Source: Alphaproteobacteria bacterium (GTDB lineage: Bacteria > Pseudomonadota > Alphaproteobacteria > Sphingomonadales > Emcibacteraceae). From it: DNA of 64,000 bases. Position 1 is the stretch's first letter. The number at the start of each line of letters is the position of its first letter. This document shows, piece by piece, positions 16,612 through 26,432 of the stretch. The DNA lies in contig JAUIDN010000001.1 in NCBI GenBank assembly GCA_030428615.1, positions 372,001-436,000 on the forward strand, read 5' to 3'. The position numbers were made by a program, and so were the translations under genes. The notes below the pieces were generated by a model, which was given only the letters and a program-made list of their open reading frames with translations, made no database searches and was not told where the DNA came from.

Positions 16612-17924
16612 TCGGGCTGGGATGCTGCGGCGACATGCGGCGCGCGAAGGTGTATATACCCAAGTATCACAACAATATACGCTGCAAGCGTAAACCAGCC
16701 GGTATTGCCAATAAAATCCCATGACGAATAGATGCCGTAGCCGTATATCACCACCGCCAGAAGCGGGAATGCCTTGGTTGCCCAAAGGGGCAGTTTAAAG
16801 GGTGCCTTGGCATAGGCCTCCGGATTACGGGTGGTCAGATTATAAAGCGCGAAGACGGGAAACAGCCCGAAGATCGCCCCAACCGCATTGGCAAGGATTG
16901 AAACGTAACTAAGGCTCAGCCCGGTGAGGATCGGCATAATCCCGACCACAAAAAACAATGTCAGGTAAATATATGGCGTGCCGAACCGGTTTTTTATGGC
17001 CAGTTTTTTCGGCAGCCAACCATCTTCCGTCGCCATATAAAGACCGCGGGTACACCACGCAAAGATCGCGTTCAGAGACGTGACCAGCGAAATCATGATC
17101 CCGCCACCGATAAAGGCAACATAGACCGGCGGTGAAAAAACAACCCCCGCCGTCGCGGCAAGATTTTTCCCTTCAATTTGCGAAAGCGGCAGTACGCCGG
17201 TCGCGACAATCGCGATACCGATATAAAGAAGAACAACAAGAAACAGCGAAAGCCCCATCACAAGCGGGATCAGCTTTCCCGGATTTTCCATTTCACCGCC
17301 AAATTCGGAAACAAATTCCGACCCGATCAGGCTAAGCCGCAAAAGAAACGCCGCCGCAAAAAAGCCTGCAAAACCATTCGGGAAGACATTTTCCGGCACC
17401 GTATAGTGGCTATAATCATCAATATAGCTAAACCCGGACATGATATAAAATACAAGTGACCCCACAAGCACAAGAACCATGATGCTTTGAAACCGGGCCG
17501 CGGTTTTTATGCCCATAAGATTGGCGATATAACACAGCACCATAATCGCCGCCGCAGCGGCCATTGTATTAACATCAGGAAACAGCGCCTGTGCATATTC
17601 GGCAAAGCCAATGGCGTAGCTGGCCAGGATGACCTGCCCCGCAACAAGGAGCGACAGATATAAAAATGATATGCGTGAGCCAAGCAAATCGCGAACATAG
17701 GTATAATTTCCGCCCGTATTCGGCACTGCGGACCCGAGCGCGGCAATACAGATGGTCGGGATGGCGACAATGGCAAAGGCCAGAATAAAGGCCCACGGCG
17801 CGCCGTACCCGGTCATGCTGATGCTGATGCCGGTAAGCACCACAACACCGGTGCCGATGATCTGCCCGAGCGAGATGCTCATCAAATCCCAAAAGCCGAG
17901 TAACTTTTTTGTCCCCTCAGGCAT
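16608..17924 (-). CDS. APC superfamily amino acid permease
   Basis: GFWDLMSISLGQIIGTGVVVLTGISISMTGYGAPW, SAVPNTGGNYTYVRDLLG; 12 TM-like segments. Confidence 0.88.
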   Translation of the reverse strand: MPEGTKKLLGFWDLMSISLGQIIGTGVVVLTGISISMTGYGAPWAFILAFAIVAIPTICIAALGSAVPNTGGNYTYVRDLLGSRISFLYLSLLVAGQVILASYAIGFAEYAQALFPDVNTMAAAAAIMVLCYIANLMGIKTAARFQSIMVLVLVGSLVFYIMSGFSYIDDYSHYTVPENVFPNGFAGFFAAAFLLRLSLIGSEFVSEFGGEMENPGKLIPLVMGLSLFLVVLLYIGIAIVATGVLPLSQIEGKNLAATAGVVFSPPVYVAFIGGGIMISLVTSLNAIFAWCTRGLYMATEDGWLPKKLAIKNRFGTPYIYLTLFFVVGIMPILTGLSLSYVSILANAVGAIFGLFPVFALYNLTTRNPEAYAKAPFKLPLWATKAFPLLAVVIYGYGIYSSWDFIGNTGWFTLAAYIVVILGYIHLRAPHVAAASQPD

Positions 17925-18056
17925 GTGCCTTCCTCCCTTTTTTATTTTTGGATTCAGTTTACTGAAAAAAGGAACTTATGCATCAATTATCTGAATGAGG
18001 CGTAATGAACGGAGGGAAACCTAGATTTTTCACGGCAGGTCAATATCGGGTGAATG

Positions 18057-18072
18057 TGTCCATTATCGGACA
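18057..18072. promoter_or_regulatory. Putative activator operator: TGTCC-ATTATC-GGACA
   Basis: Perfect 5-bp inverted repeat; spacer ATTATC is identical to that at 5041-5060. Confidence 0.7.
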
Positions 18073-18075
18073 TTT

Positions 18076-18091
18076 TGTTCAATATCGCACA
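18076..18091. promoter_or_regulatory. Putative activator operator, imperfect: TGTTC-AATATC-GCACA
   Basis: One mismatch from TGTTC-N6-GAACA. Confidence 0.55.
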
Positions 18092-18099
18092 TAATGTAA

Positions 18100-18115
18100 T
18101 GTTCATTTTCGAACG
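18100..18115. promoter_or_regulatory. Putative activator operator, imperfect: TGTTC-ATTTTC-GAACG
   Basis: One mismatch from TGTTC-N6-GAACA. Confidence 0.6.
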
Positions 18116-18154
18116 GCATTTATTTAAGAAATTGAACTTAAACGATAAAATAAA

Positions 18155-18170
18155 TGGCACGGTAATTGCT
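18155..18170 (+). promoter_or_regulatory. Sigma-54 -24/-12 promoter TGGCACGGTAATTGCT
   Basis: Matches TGGCACR-N4-TTGCW with GG-N10-GC spacing. Confidence 0.88.
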
Positions 18171-18239
18171 TTTATCCATGATGGGAAATTATAATAAATA
18201 GTAATGCGGGCTTTGAAGGAGCCTGTAACAGGGGTTAGT

Positions 18240-20684
18240 ATGCTGATCACAAATTATATCACCACCGCGTGGCGGAATATTTTAAGACACAAACTGTTTT
18301 CGATAATCAATATCCTTGGCCTCGCCATCGGCCTTGCGGCGGTGATGCTGATCGCGCTTTATGTCCGCTACGAGACCAGCTACGACAGCTTCTGGAAAAA
18401 TGCCGATAATATTTATCGACTGCATATTGAATTTAACAGGCCCGGTCAGGAAAGGCAGCTCTCGTTTCCCACACCGCCTCCGGTTATCGAAGCCATGAAG
18501 GAAGAATTCCCTGAAATCAAAGCCTTCACACGTATGAGTCCTCGAGACAGAAACATCACCTTTGGTGATCAAACCTTCACCGAAATTATTTCCGTTGTCG
18601 ACAAAGGCTTCGTGGATGTATTTGACTTTGATGTAATAGCCGGCGAAACACAGAACGCCCTGGATGCTAATAATGGTATTATTCTTAATGAAACAATTGC
18701 CACAAAAATTTTTGGTGCTGAAAACCCGATAGGCCAAATTCTGAATATTGATATGGGTGAATTTAAGCGCGATTATATTGTAAACGCGGTTATTAAAGAT
18801 ATTCCAGATACATCCAAACTCCTCAACACAGCGTATGTGCCAATTATTGCTGAAGATTGGGAAAACTCGGGTTTCCTGAAAGGATGGTATAACAGACGCG
18901 TTCACGCATATTTTACTCTCAAGGAAAATACAAACATTGATCAATTATCTTCAAGGTTTGCTGAATTTATCAATCGCTCCTTCCCTCCTCCTCCCTTTGG
19001 GAATGCTAATTTAAAACCAAGCTCAGTTGTCGCACTCTCAGCGATGAAAATTAGTGAACTTCATTTAAATGCGAAGGGTTTCGGTGAATTTAAACCCGGC
19101 GGAAGCAAATCAACAGTTCTCATATTTTCGACCGTTGCATTATTAATCCTGATTGTCGCCACCATAAATTACATGAATTTAAGCACTGCACGCGCCACTC
19201 AAAGAGCCAAAGAAGTAAGTCTGAGAAAAGTGATGGGCGCAAAACGCTTAAATCTAATCATTCAATTCGTTGGTGAATCCATTTTAATGGCAATAATAGC
19301 GATGATCATTGCCATTTCCATTGTAGAAATCTTCCTGCCAAGTTACAGGGAACTGATAGCAATTGATCTTGTTATGAGTTATGACATTGCAGGTTTGACT
19401 TATCTTTTACTTTTTACCATAGGACTCGGATTATTAGGTGGGCTATACCCAGCGTTTATTCTGTCTAATTTTCAGCCATCAACAGTACTCAAATCAAATA
19501 AGTCATCACAAGATGCTGCGTCACCAAAATTAAGATCATTTCTGGTGATGTTCCAATTCTGCATTTCGATCATTTTATTTGTATCTACAGCGGTGATTTA
19601 TAATCAGATGAACCACATTAAAAATATCGATCTTGGGTTTAACAAAGAAAATCTCGTGACTTTATATAGTGTGCCATTTGGAAAAATCGATTCAAAACTA
19701 GACACTTTAAGATCACGATTACCCCAGTTAGAAAATGTATCAAGCATGACTTGGACGCTTAACTTTAAACCAGGACTGGAAGGAAGCCCTATCCAAGCCA
19801 TCCGAACAGATCAGCCATCATCCAATGAAGGTATCATGATGAGCAGTCGTGGTGTTGGATACGATTTCTTTAAGACATGGGACATACCCATCATCGCCGG
19901 ACGCACATTTGATAGAAATAGAAATGACGAACAAGGGGGCGATCGCATCGCATCAATGATTTTAACGGAGGTCGCGGCAGAAAGATTGGGATTAGGCAGT
20001 CCTGAGGAAGCTATTGGGAAATCTACCTACTTAAACGAGGGGCAAGATAGATTTGAAGTGATCGGCGTTGCAAAAAATATCCGGCTTCATAATTTTAAAG
20101 AAACCTCCGAGCAGCCGGAATTCTTCTACCTTACTCCAAGAAATCCATATGCTATCAATCTACGATATACTGGTGATCCAATGTTTTTGATCGATAAGGT
20201 TAGTGAAATCTGGCAACAAGAATTACCTGACGCCATCCTCTATTACGAATTCGCCGTTGATGCGATAGCAGAACAATATAGCAGCGAACAAAATCAGATG
20301 ACCATGTTTGCCGCCTTCTCCGGCCTTGCAATCTTCATTGCCTGTCTGGGGTTGTTTGGTTTGGCGAGCTTTACCGCCGAACGCCGGACCAAGGAAATTG
20401 GCATCCGTAAGGTTTTCGGGGCAGAAGTCTGGCAGATCGTCAAATTATTGGTCTGGCAGTTTTCAAAACCGGTGTTGATTGCCAATATCATTGCCTGGCC
20501 CGTCGCCTACATCGCCATGAGCCGCTGGCTCGAAAGCTTCGTTTTCCGCATTGATGATATGGTGATTATCGCGCTTTGCCTGCTCGCCGGACTTACGGCC
20601 CTGCTGATCGCCTGGGCGACGGTCGCCGGAAATTCATATGCGGTCGCGCGGCAAAACCCGATTAAAGCACTTAGATATGAATAA
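18240..20684 (+). CDS. FtsX/MacB-type ABC transporter permease, orphan (paralogue 2)
   Basis: MLITNYITTAWRNILRHKLFSIINILGLAIGLAAVMLIALY; C-terminal RTKEIGIRKVFGAEVWQIVKLLVWQFSKPVLIANIIAW...NPIKALRYE. Start chosen at 18240 rather than 18204 by comparison with paralogues. Confidence 0.9.
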   Translation: MLITNYITTAWRNILRHKLFSIINILGLAIGLAAVMLIALYVRYETSYDSFWKNADNIYRLHIEFNRPGQERQLSFPTPPPVIEAMKEEFPEIKAFTRMSPRDRNITFGDQTFTEIISVVDKGFVDVFDFDVIAGETQNALDANNGIILNETIATKIFGAENPIGQILNIDMGEFKRDYIVNAVIKDIPDTSKLLNTAYVPIIAEDWENSGFLKGWYNRRVHAYFTLKENTNIDQLSSRFAEFINRSFPPPPFGNANLKPSSVVALSAMKISELHLNAKGFGEFKPGGSKSTVLIFSTVALLILIVATINYMNLSTARATQRAKEVSLRKVMGAKRLNLIIQFVGESILMAIIAMIIAISIVEIFLPSYRELIAIDLVMSYDIAGLTYLLLFTIGLGLLGGLYPAFILSNFQPSTVLKSNKSSQDAASPKLRSFLVMFQFCISIILFVSTAVIYNQMNHIKNIDLGFNKENLVTLYSVPFGKIDSKLDTLRSRLPQLENVSSMTWTLNFKPGLEGSPIQAIRTDQPSSNEGIMMSSRGVGYDFFKTWDIPIIAGRTFDRNRNDEQGGDRIASMILTEVAAERLGLGSPEEAIGKSTYLNEGQDRFEVIGVAKNIRLHNFKETSEQPEFFYLTPRNPYAINLRYTGDPMFLIDKVSEIWQQELPDAILYYEFAVDAIAEQYSSEQNQMTMFAAFSGLAIFIACLGLFGLASFTAERRTKEIGIRKVFGAEVWQIVKLLVWQFSKPVLIANIIAWPVAYIAMSRWLESFVFRIDDMVIIALCLLAGLTALLIAWATVAGNSYAVARQNPIKALRYE

Positions 20685-20696
20685 CTGGGGGTACGA

Positions 20697-23175
20697 ATGA
20701 TGCTGATCACAAATTATATCACCACCGCGTGGCGGAATATTTTAAGACACAAGCTTTTTTTCGGTCATCAATATCCTTGGCCTTGCCATCGGCCTTGCGG
20801 CGGTGATGCTGATCGCACTTTATGTCCGGTATGAGACCAGCTACGACAGCTTCTGGAAAAATGCTGATAATATTTATCAAATAAATACCAACCTAAATGT
20901 GCCGGGTCTTCAGCCAGAATATATGTCTTGGAGTTCTTATCCAACCATACAAACTATGACTCGCGAATTTTCGGAAATCGATAAAGCAGGTACATTTTCT
21001 TATATGGGCGGAACAGTTAAAGTTGGCAACGAAAACTTAAATGAATTAATCAATTTAGCTGATCCCGGACTTTTTGATGTTTTTAAATTCAATATTCTAC
21101 AAGGGAACATTGAGAGCGCCATGCGCAATCCTGATGATTTGGTTATCAGCCATGCTTTTGCAGAGAAACATTTCCCTGGCAAATCCCCAATTGGCGAAAT
21201 ATTATCCGTCAGCGTGCTTGGTATTAAACAGGATTATACCATCAAGGCCGTGTTTGAAGATCTGCCAAAAAATACAACAATGCAATTAAATATATTCGTC
21301 CCGATTGACACACAAAAATGGGATCGTTATCAATCCTTTACCCGCACTAACGTTCAAAGCTTTTTCACATTAAAGGATGGCTATTCCATTAATGGTATTG
21401 CATCACGGATTGATGATATGGTTGATCGCACATTCCCTGAAACGCCATTCGAAGAACCGGATATTACAGCAAGTGATGTGATGAAATTTTATTTTCTTAA
21501 AATCACTGATCTTCATACGGACGCCCGAGGCGTTACAATGATTCCGACAGTCAGCAACACAACAATTGTGATCTTCTCATCCGTTTCCGTTATCATCCTG
21601 ATGATTGCATGTATAAATTTCATGAACCTTTCAACCGCCCGCGCTAGCCGCCGTGCGAAGGAAGTCAGCCTGCGCAAAGTCGTTGGCGCCGGAAGAAAAC
21701 AGTTAATTCAACAATTCCTGGGTGAATCCCTGATCATCGCCTTTGTCGCTTTAATGATTGCGCTTGCCATCGTTGAAGTTTCAATACCTCTATTCAATAC
21801 ACTTGTGAACCGTGATTTATCCATGGAATATACTGTTGGCACCATAGGGTTAATGCTTCTCTTAACCATGATAGCAGGTTTGCTAGGTGGAATTTATCCG
21901 GCATTTTACCTTTCACGGTATCGTCCAAGTGAATTTCTTGGTTCAAACCAATCCACGGAAAATAAAAATACCCTTACCTTACGATCCGTGCTTGTGATTT
22001 TTCAGTTTTCGGTATCGATTATTCTTTTTGTATCCACTCTTGTCATCATGGGGCAAATGAATTTCACGATGACAAAGGATCTAGGATATAAGCCAGAAAA
22101 TTTAATAACTGTATGGGGTTATTCCGTAGAACTGCTACCACCGAAGGCTGATATTGTCCAAAGACGCTTAAGTCAGATCGACGGCGTTGAAAATGTGACT
22201 TGGACATCGAGTTTCGAAGCAGGTGAGGCATCTGGTGGTTCACAACCCTTTAGAACCGAAGATATGGCAGATGGTTATCGTCAGCTTACAAGGCGGGAAA
22301 TTGGCTATAATTTCTTTGATACATTTCAAATTCCTATTATTGCTGGACGTGATTTTGATCGAAACCGTCCTGACTTATTGCCGCCCATTGAACAAATCGC
22401 AAACGGCGAAGGTCATGCAGGCAGCCTCATCATCAACGAAGCCACCGTTAAGTATATGGGACTGGGCAGAAATGAGGAGGCCATTGGCAAACGCCTTTTC
22501 ATAAATCTTGAATCATATGGTGATCAGGAAATCGTTGAAGGGGAATTCAACATCATCGGCGTGGTGCCCGAAGTCAACCTTGGCAACCTTAAACAGGAAC
22601 CCGCACCTGAATATTTCCGTCTCAGAACAGATACACCTATATTTATGGTTGCCAGATACAATGGAAATCCAGCCACTTTCATTGAACAAGCGAAAAAAAT
22701 CTGGAACGAAGAAATGCCAGACAATTCATTCGATTACAGCTTCGCCCTCGACACCATGTCAGAACAATATGCAAAGGAAAACGGTGAAGCCATCATGTTC
22801 GCAGCGTTTTCCGGGCTGGCGATTTTTATTGCCTGTCTCGGGCTGTTTGGGCTGGCGAGCTTTACGGCGGAGCGACGGACCAAGGAAATTGGTATCCGCA
22901 AGGTTTTCGGGGCGGAGGTATGGCAGATCGTCAAATTATTGGTCTGGCAATTTTCAAAACCGGTGCTGATCGCCAATATCGTCGCCTGGCCCGTCGCCTA
23001 TCTTGCCATGAGCCGCTGGCTCGAAAGCTTCGTCTACCGCATTGATGATATGGTGATTATCGCCCTTTGCCTGCTGGCCGGGCTTACCGCCCTGCTGATC
23101 GCCTGGGCGACGGTCGCCGGAAATTCATATGCGGTCGCGCGGCAAAACCCGATTAAAGCACTGAGATATGAGTAA
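20697..23175 (+). pseudogene. FtsX/MacB-type ABC transporter permease (paralogue 3) with a frameshift in a T7 run near its 5' end
   Basis: 5' end at 20697/20700 is nearly identical to 18240 but has one extra T (CTTTTTTTCGG against CTGTTTTCG), shifting out of the long ORF 20803-23175. It may be a sequence error rather than a true pseudogene. Confidence 0.75.
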
Positions 23176-23190
23176 CTGGTTTGATTTTAC

Positions 23191-23373
23191 TTATGACTGT
23201 TCTTTTTTGAGTACATAAAGCATTTTGTTAACGGCGGCCTGGCTGAGCTGCGACCGGGGGGCTGTCGCCGGTCCGATGGTTGAGACTTCTTTTCCGGTTT
23301 TCGGATCAATACAGGTGACTTTGACGGAATTTCCCATGGCGATGAATTCAATGATAAAATCGTTATCGCTCAT
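23191..23373 (-). CDS. Small conserved-looking protein, 60 aa, function unknown
   Basis: Complete ORF upstream of the paralogue-3 stop; MSDNDFIIEFIAMGNSVKVTCIDPKTGKEVSTIGPATAPRSQLSQAAVNKMLYVLKKEQS. Resembles short alphaproteobacterial proteins of unknown function. Confidence 0.6.
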   Translation of the reverse strand: MSDNDFIIEFIAMGNSVKVTCIDPKTGKEVSTIGPATAPRSQLSQAAVNKMLYVLKKEQS

Positions 23374-23397
23374 CTTAAGGCACCTTTTTCCTTCCGG

Positions 23398-24618
23398 TCA
23401 GGCGGCGCTGGAATATTTATCGATATCCAGTTTTTGCCACACTTCCTTGAGCGATTTGATCAGATGATCCATCATTTCATCATTGTGAAGCGGGTTTGGT
23501 GCAAATCGCAGCCGTTCGGTCCCGCGCGGCACCGTCGGAAAGTTAATTGGCTGTACATAGATACCATAATCTTCAAGCAACATATCCGACGCCTGTTTGC
23601 AAATCACAGGGTCCCCGACCAGAACAGGAACAATATGGCTTGCCGATGGCATCACCGGCAAATCGGCTTCGCGCATTTTTGATTTTAACGCAGTCGCCCT
23701 TTCCTGATGAATTTCGCGCTCGGCGGTTGATTTTTTTAAATGACGAACGCTCGCAAGCGCCCCAGCGACGATTGCCGGAGAAAGCGATGTTGTGAAAATA
23801 AAACTTGATGCGAAGCTTCGAACACAATCAACGATATTCTGTTTTGCGGCAATATATCCCCCCATAAGGCCGAATGCTTTACCAAGGGTGCCTTCAATAA
23901 TGTCAACCCGGCCCATTAACCCGCGTTCTTCGGCAACACCGCCACCGCGCTGGCCGTACATACCGACGGCATGGACTTCGTCCATATAGGTCATGGCATT
24001 ATATTTATCAGCAAGATCACAAAATTCTTCGATGGGTGCAAAATCACCATCCATCGAATATACAGATTCGAACAGGATAATCTTTGGAGTGTTTGGATCA
24101 TCTGCCGCAATCAGCTCTTCAAGATGCTCAACGTTGTTATGCCTGAATATGCGTTTTTCACATCTTCCGCCCAGCACACCATTAATCATTGATGCATGGT
24201 TTAATTCATCGGAATAAATAATGCAGCCGGGCATCAGCTTGGCGATTGTGGAAATGGACGCTTCATTAGAGATATAACCGGATGTAAACAGAAGCGCAGA
24301 TTCCTTGTCATGGAGGTCCGCGAGTTCATTTTCAAGCATCACATGATAGTGGTGGGTGCCGCTGATATTTCTGGTGCCGCCGGATCCGGTGCCGACTTTA
24401 TCGATTGCATCTTTCATGGCCTGGACCACATCAGGATGCTGACCCATGCCGAGATAGTCGTTACTGCACCAGACGACAATATCCTTTTCGCCATTTTCTG
24501 TATGCCAGACGGCGTTTGGAAATTCTCCGTTTTTGCGCTCTATGTCCATGAAGACGCGATACCGGCCTTCATCCTTGATATCTGCTATGGCGTTTGAAAA
24601 AATGCGGTCATAATCCAT
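23398..24618 (-). CDS. hemA: 5-aminolevulinate synthase
   Basis: [56 protein letters not shown]. Confidence 0.96.
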   Translation of the reverse strand: MDYDRIFSNAIADIKDEGRYRVFMDIERKNGEFPNAVWHTENGEKDIVVWCSNDYLGMGQHPDVVQAMKDAIDKVGTGSGGTRNISGTHHYHVMLENELADLHDKESALLFTSGYISNEASISTIAKLMPGCIIYSDELNHASMINGVLGGRCEKRIFRHNNVEHLEELIAADDPNTPKIILFESVYSMDGDFAPIEEFCDLADKYNAMTYMDEVHAVGMYGQRGGGVAEERGLMGRVDIIEGTLGKAFGLMGGYIAAKQNIVDCVRSFASSFIFTTSLSPAIVAGALASVRHLKKSTAEREIHQERATALKSKMREADLPVMPSASHIVPVLVGDPVICKQASDMLLEDYGIYVQPINFPTVPRGTERLRFAPNPLHNDEMMDHLIKSLKEVWQKLDIDKYSSAA

Positions 24619-24764
24619 TACAATGTTCCACGTTAATCACTTCGTCCTGTCCTACCGCAGTTTAGCTGACAAAGGAAGAAAAAATTGCGCTTTTATTACA
24701 CTATAATAGTTTAGTATTTTTAGCTCAGAAACACAAATTGGAATATAAACGGCCCGAAACAATA

Positions 24765-25283
24765 TTATTCTACTGAAAAACGAAGCATATCTGTCCAGAA
24801 ACTTTCGAGCGAGCGAAGACGGTCGCGAAGCTCTGTCACACCCTGATCAGTGAAAAGATTCTGATCCTTGACCATATCAAGATTTTCGTCAAAAAGCTCC
24901 CCGACGAGGTTACAAACGGATTTTCCGCTGTCTGACAACCAGATTCGAAGTGCACGGCGGTCATGCTCTGAACGCTCCTGTCTGATATATCCGGCTTCAA
25001 CAAGTTTTTTAAGATTATAAGATACGTTTGAGCCCAAATAATAACCCCGGTTCCTTAGATCCCCTGCGGTAATTTCATGATCCCCAATATTATAAAGCAA
25101 AAGCGCCTGTACCGAATTGATATCGCTCATCCCTTTGGAATCAAGGCGATGTTTCACGATATCAAGCATTCTTCTGTGCAAACGTTCGATCAAACGTAGA
25201 CATTCAAGGAAATTATGTCTTGTCCTTGTTTCCTGTGTCTCGTGGCCACCTATCAGGTTACTACTATGATGTGTTAATGACAT
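24765..25283 (-). CDS. MarR-like winged-helix transcriptional regulator (LdtR-like)
   Basis: ITAGDLRNRGYYLGSNVSYNLKKLVEAGYIRQERSEHDRRALRIWLSDSG. Confidence 0.82.
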   Translation of the reverse strand: MSLTHHSSNLIGGHETQETRTRHNFLECLRLIERLHRRMLDIVKHRLDSKGMSDINSVQALLLYNIGDHEITAGDLRNRGYYLGSNVSYNLKKLVEAGYIRQERSEHDRRALRIWLSDSGKSVCNLVGELFDENLDMVKDQNLFTDQGVTELRDRLRSLESFWTDMLRFSVE

Positions 25284-25330
25284 CCTTATATCCCATTAAT
25301 TCATAAATATATTTTGCTTTATTTAGATAC

Positions 25331-25340
25331 GTTATATAAC
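25331..25340. promoter_or_regulatory. Perfect palindrome GTTATATAAC in the marR/hemB divergent intergenic region
   Basis: 10-bp palindrome; the same decamer lies at 5166-5175. Confidence 0.4.
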
Positions 25341-25422
25341 AACATACCTAACAAGCTGTTAAAATTTGGTTACAAAGAATTAATAGTTTAAATAAAACTG
25401 AGAAATATTTCTGGAGCAGAAA

Positions 25423-26418
25423 ATGATCACTGGTTCGTTCCCCAGCAGCCGACCAAGAAGAAACCGTCAAAGTGCCTGGTCACGCAATTTGGTCAGAGAA
25501 AACAGCCTGACGGTAAATGATCTTATTTGGCCCCTATTCATCCAGGAAGGGTCGAACAGTGCAGCCGACGTCAGCTCCATGCCGGGGGTCCAAAGACTGA
25601 CCATTGATCTTGCCATCGAAAAAGCCGCGGAAGCAAAGGAGCTTGGAATACCGGCAATCGCTCTTTTTCCGCAAACCCCGGAAGACCTTAAATCGGAAGA
25701 CGGATATGAAGGTGTTAATCCGGACAACCTTATTTGTCGCGCTGTACGCGCTATTAAAGGTCAGGTCCTGGATATAGGTATCATTTGTGATGTCGCGCTT
25801 GATCCCTATACCACGCACGGTCAGGACGGCATTATCAAAGACGGCTATGTGGACAATGACTTAACGCTTGAGGCGCTCATTAATCAGGCCCATATTCAGG
25901 TCAATGCAGGGTGCGATATCATCGCGCCATCGGATATGATGGATGGACGGGTCGCCGCAATCCGTGACATGCTTGAAGAAAAGAAAAAACCCAATGTACA
26001 AATCATGTCCTATGCTGCCAAATACGCCTCTGCCTTTTATGGCCCGTTTCGCGATGCCGTGGGTTCTGCCAGTAATCTTAAAAGCGGCAAGGAAACTTAC
26101 CAGATGGATCCCGCAAATAGCGATGAAGCCATCCGCGAAGTTATTATGGACATTGATGAAGGCGCAGACAGTGTTATCGTCAAGCCAGGCATGCCGTATC
26201 TGGACATTATAGACAGAGTGACACGCGAACTTCAATTTCCAACCTTCGCTTATCAGGTAAGCGGTGAATATGCGATGATACAGGCGGCAGCGGCCAATGG
26301 ATGGCTTGATCTTGATATGGCGATGATGGAAAGTCTACTCGCGTTCAAACGCGCCGGTGCCAGCGGTATCTGGACCTATTTTGCGCCATTTGTCGCTAAG
26401 AAACTGTTAAACGGATAA
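25423..26418 (+). CDS. hemB: Delta-aminolevulinic acid dehydratase (porphobilinogen synthase)
   Basis: RPRRNRQSAWSRNLVRENSLTVNDLIWPLFI, DPYTTHGQDG, APSDMMDGRV, YAAKYASAFYGPFRDA. Confidence 0.96.
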   Translation: MITGSFPSSRPRRNRQSAWSRNLVRENSLTVNDLIWPLFIQEGSNSAADVSSMPGVQRLTIDLAIEKAAEAKELGIPAIALFPQTPEDLKSEDGYEGVNPDNLICRAVRAIKGQVLDIGIICDVALDPYTTHGQDGIIKDGYVDNDLTLEALINQAHIQVNAGCDIIAPSDMMDGRVAAIRDMLEEKKKPNVQIMSYAAKYASAFYGPFRDAVGSASNLKSGKETYQMDPANSDEAIREVIMDIDEGADSVIVKPGMPYLDIIDRVTRELQFPTFAYQVSGEYAMIQAAAANGWLDLDMAMMESLLAFKRAGASGIWTYFAPFVAKKLLNG

Positions 26419-26432
26419 CCACAGCCGTTTTT

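Noticed and set aside
18282-18944. 220-aa minus-strand ORF
   Set aside because: Fully antisense to the conserved ABC permease gene 18240-20684, with no recognisable domain; a shadow ORF.
20745-20775. Programmed ribosomal frameshift at the T7 run
   Set aside because: Restoring the frame needs a +1 shift (skip of one T), with no evident stimulatory element; a simple homopolymer indel or sequencing error is more economical. Kept only as an alternative.
22508-22969. 153-aa plus-strand ORF inside the third permease
   Set aside because: Alternative frame of a conserved coding region; translation is not protein-like.
24700-24710. ACTATAATAGT palindrome upstream of hemA
   Set aside because: Short AT-rich palindrome overlapping a plausible -10 region; expected by chance in AT-rich DNA, and no second copy was noticed.
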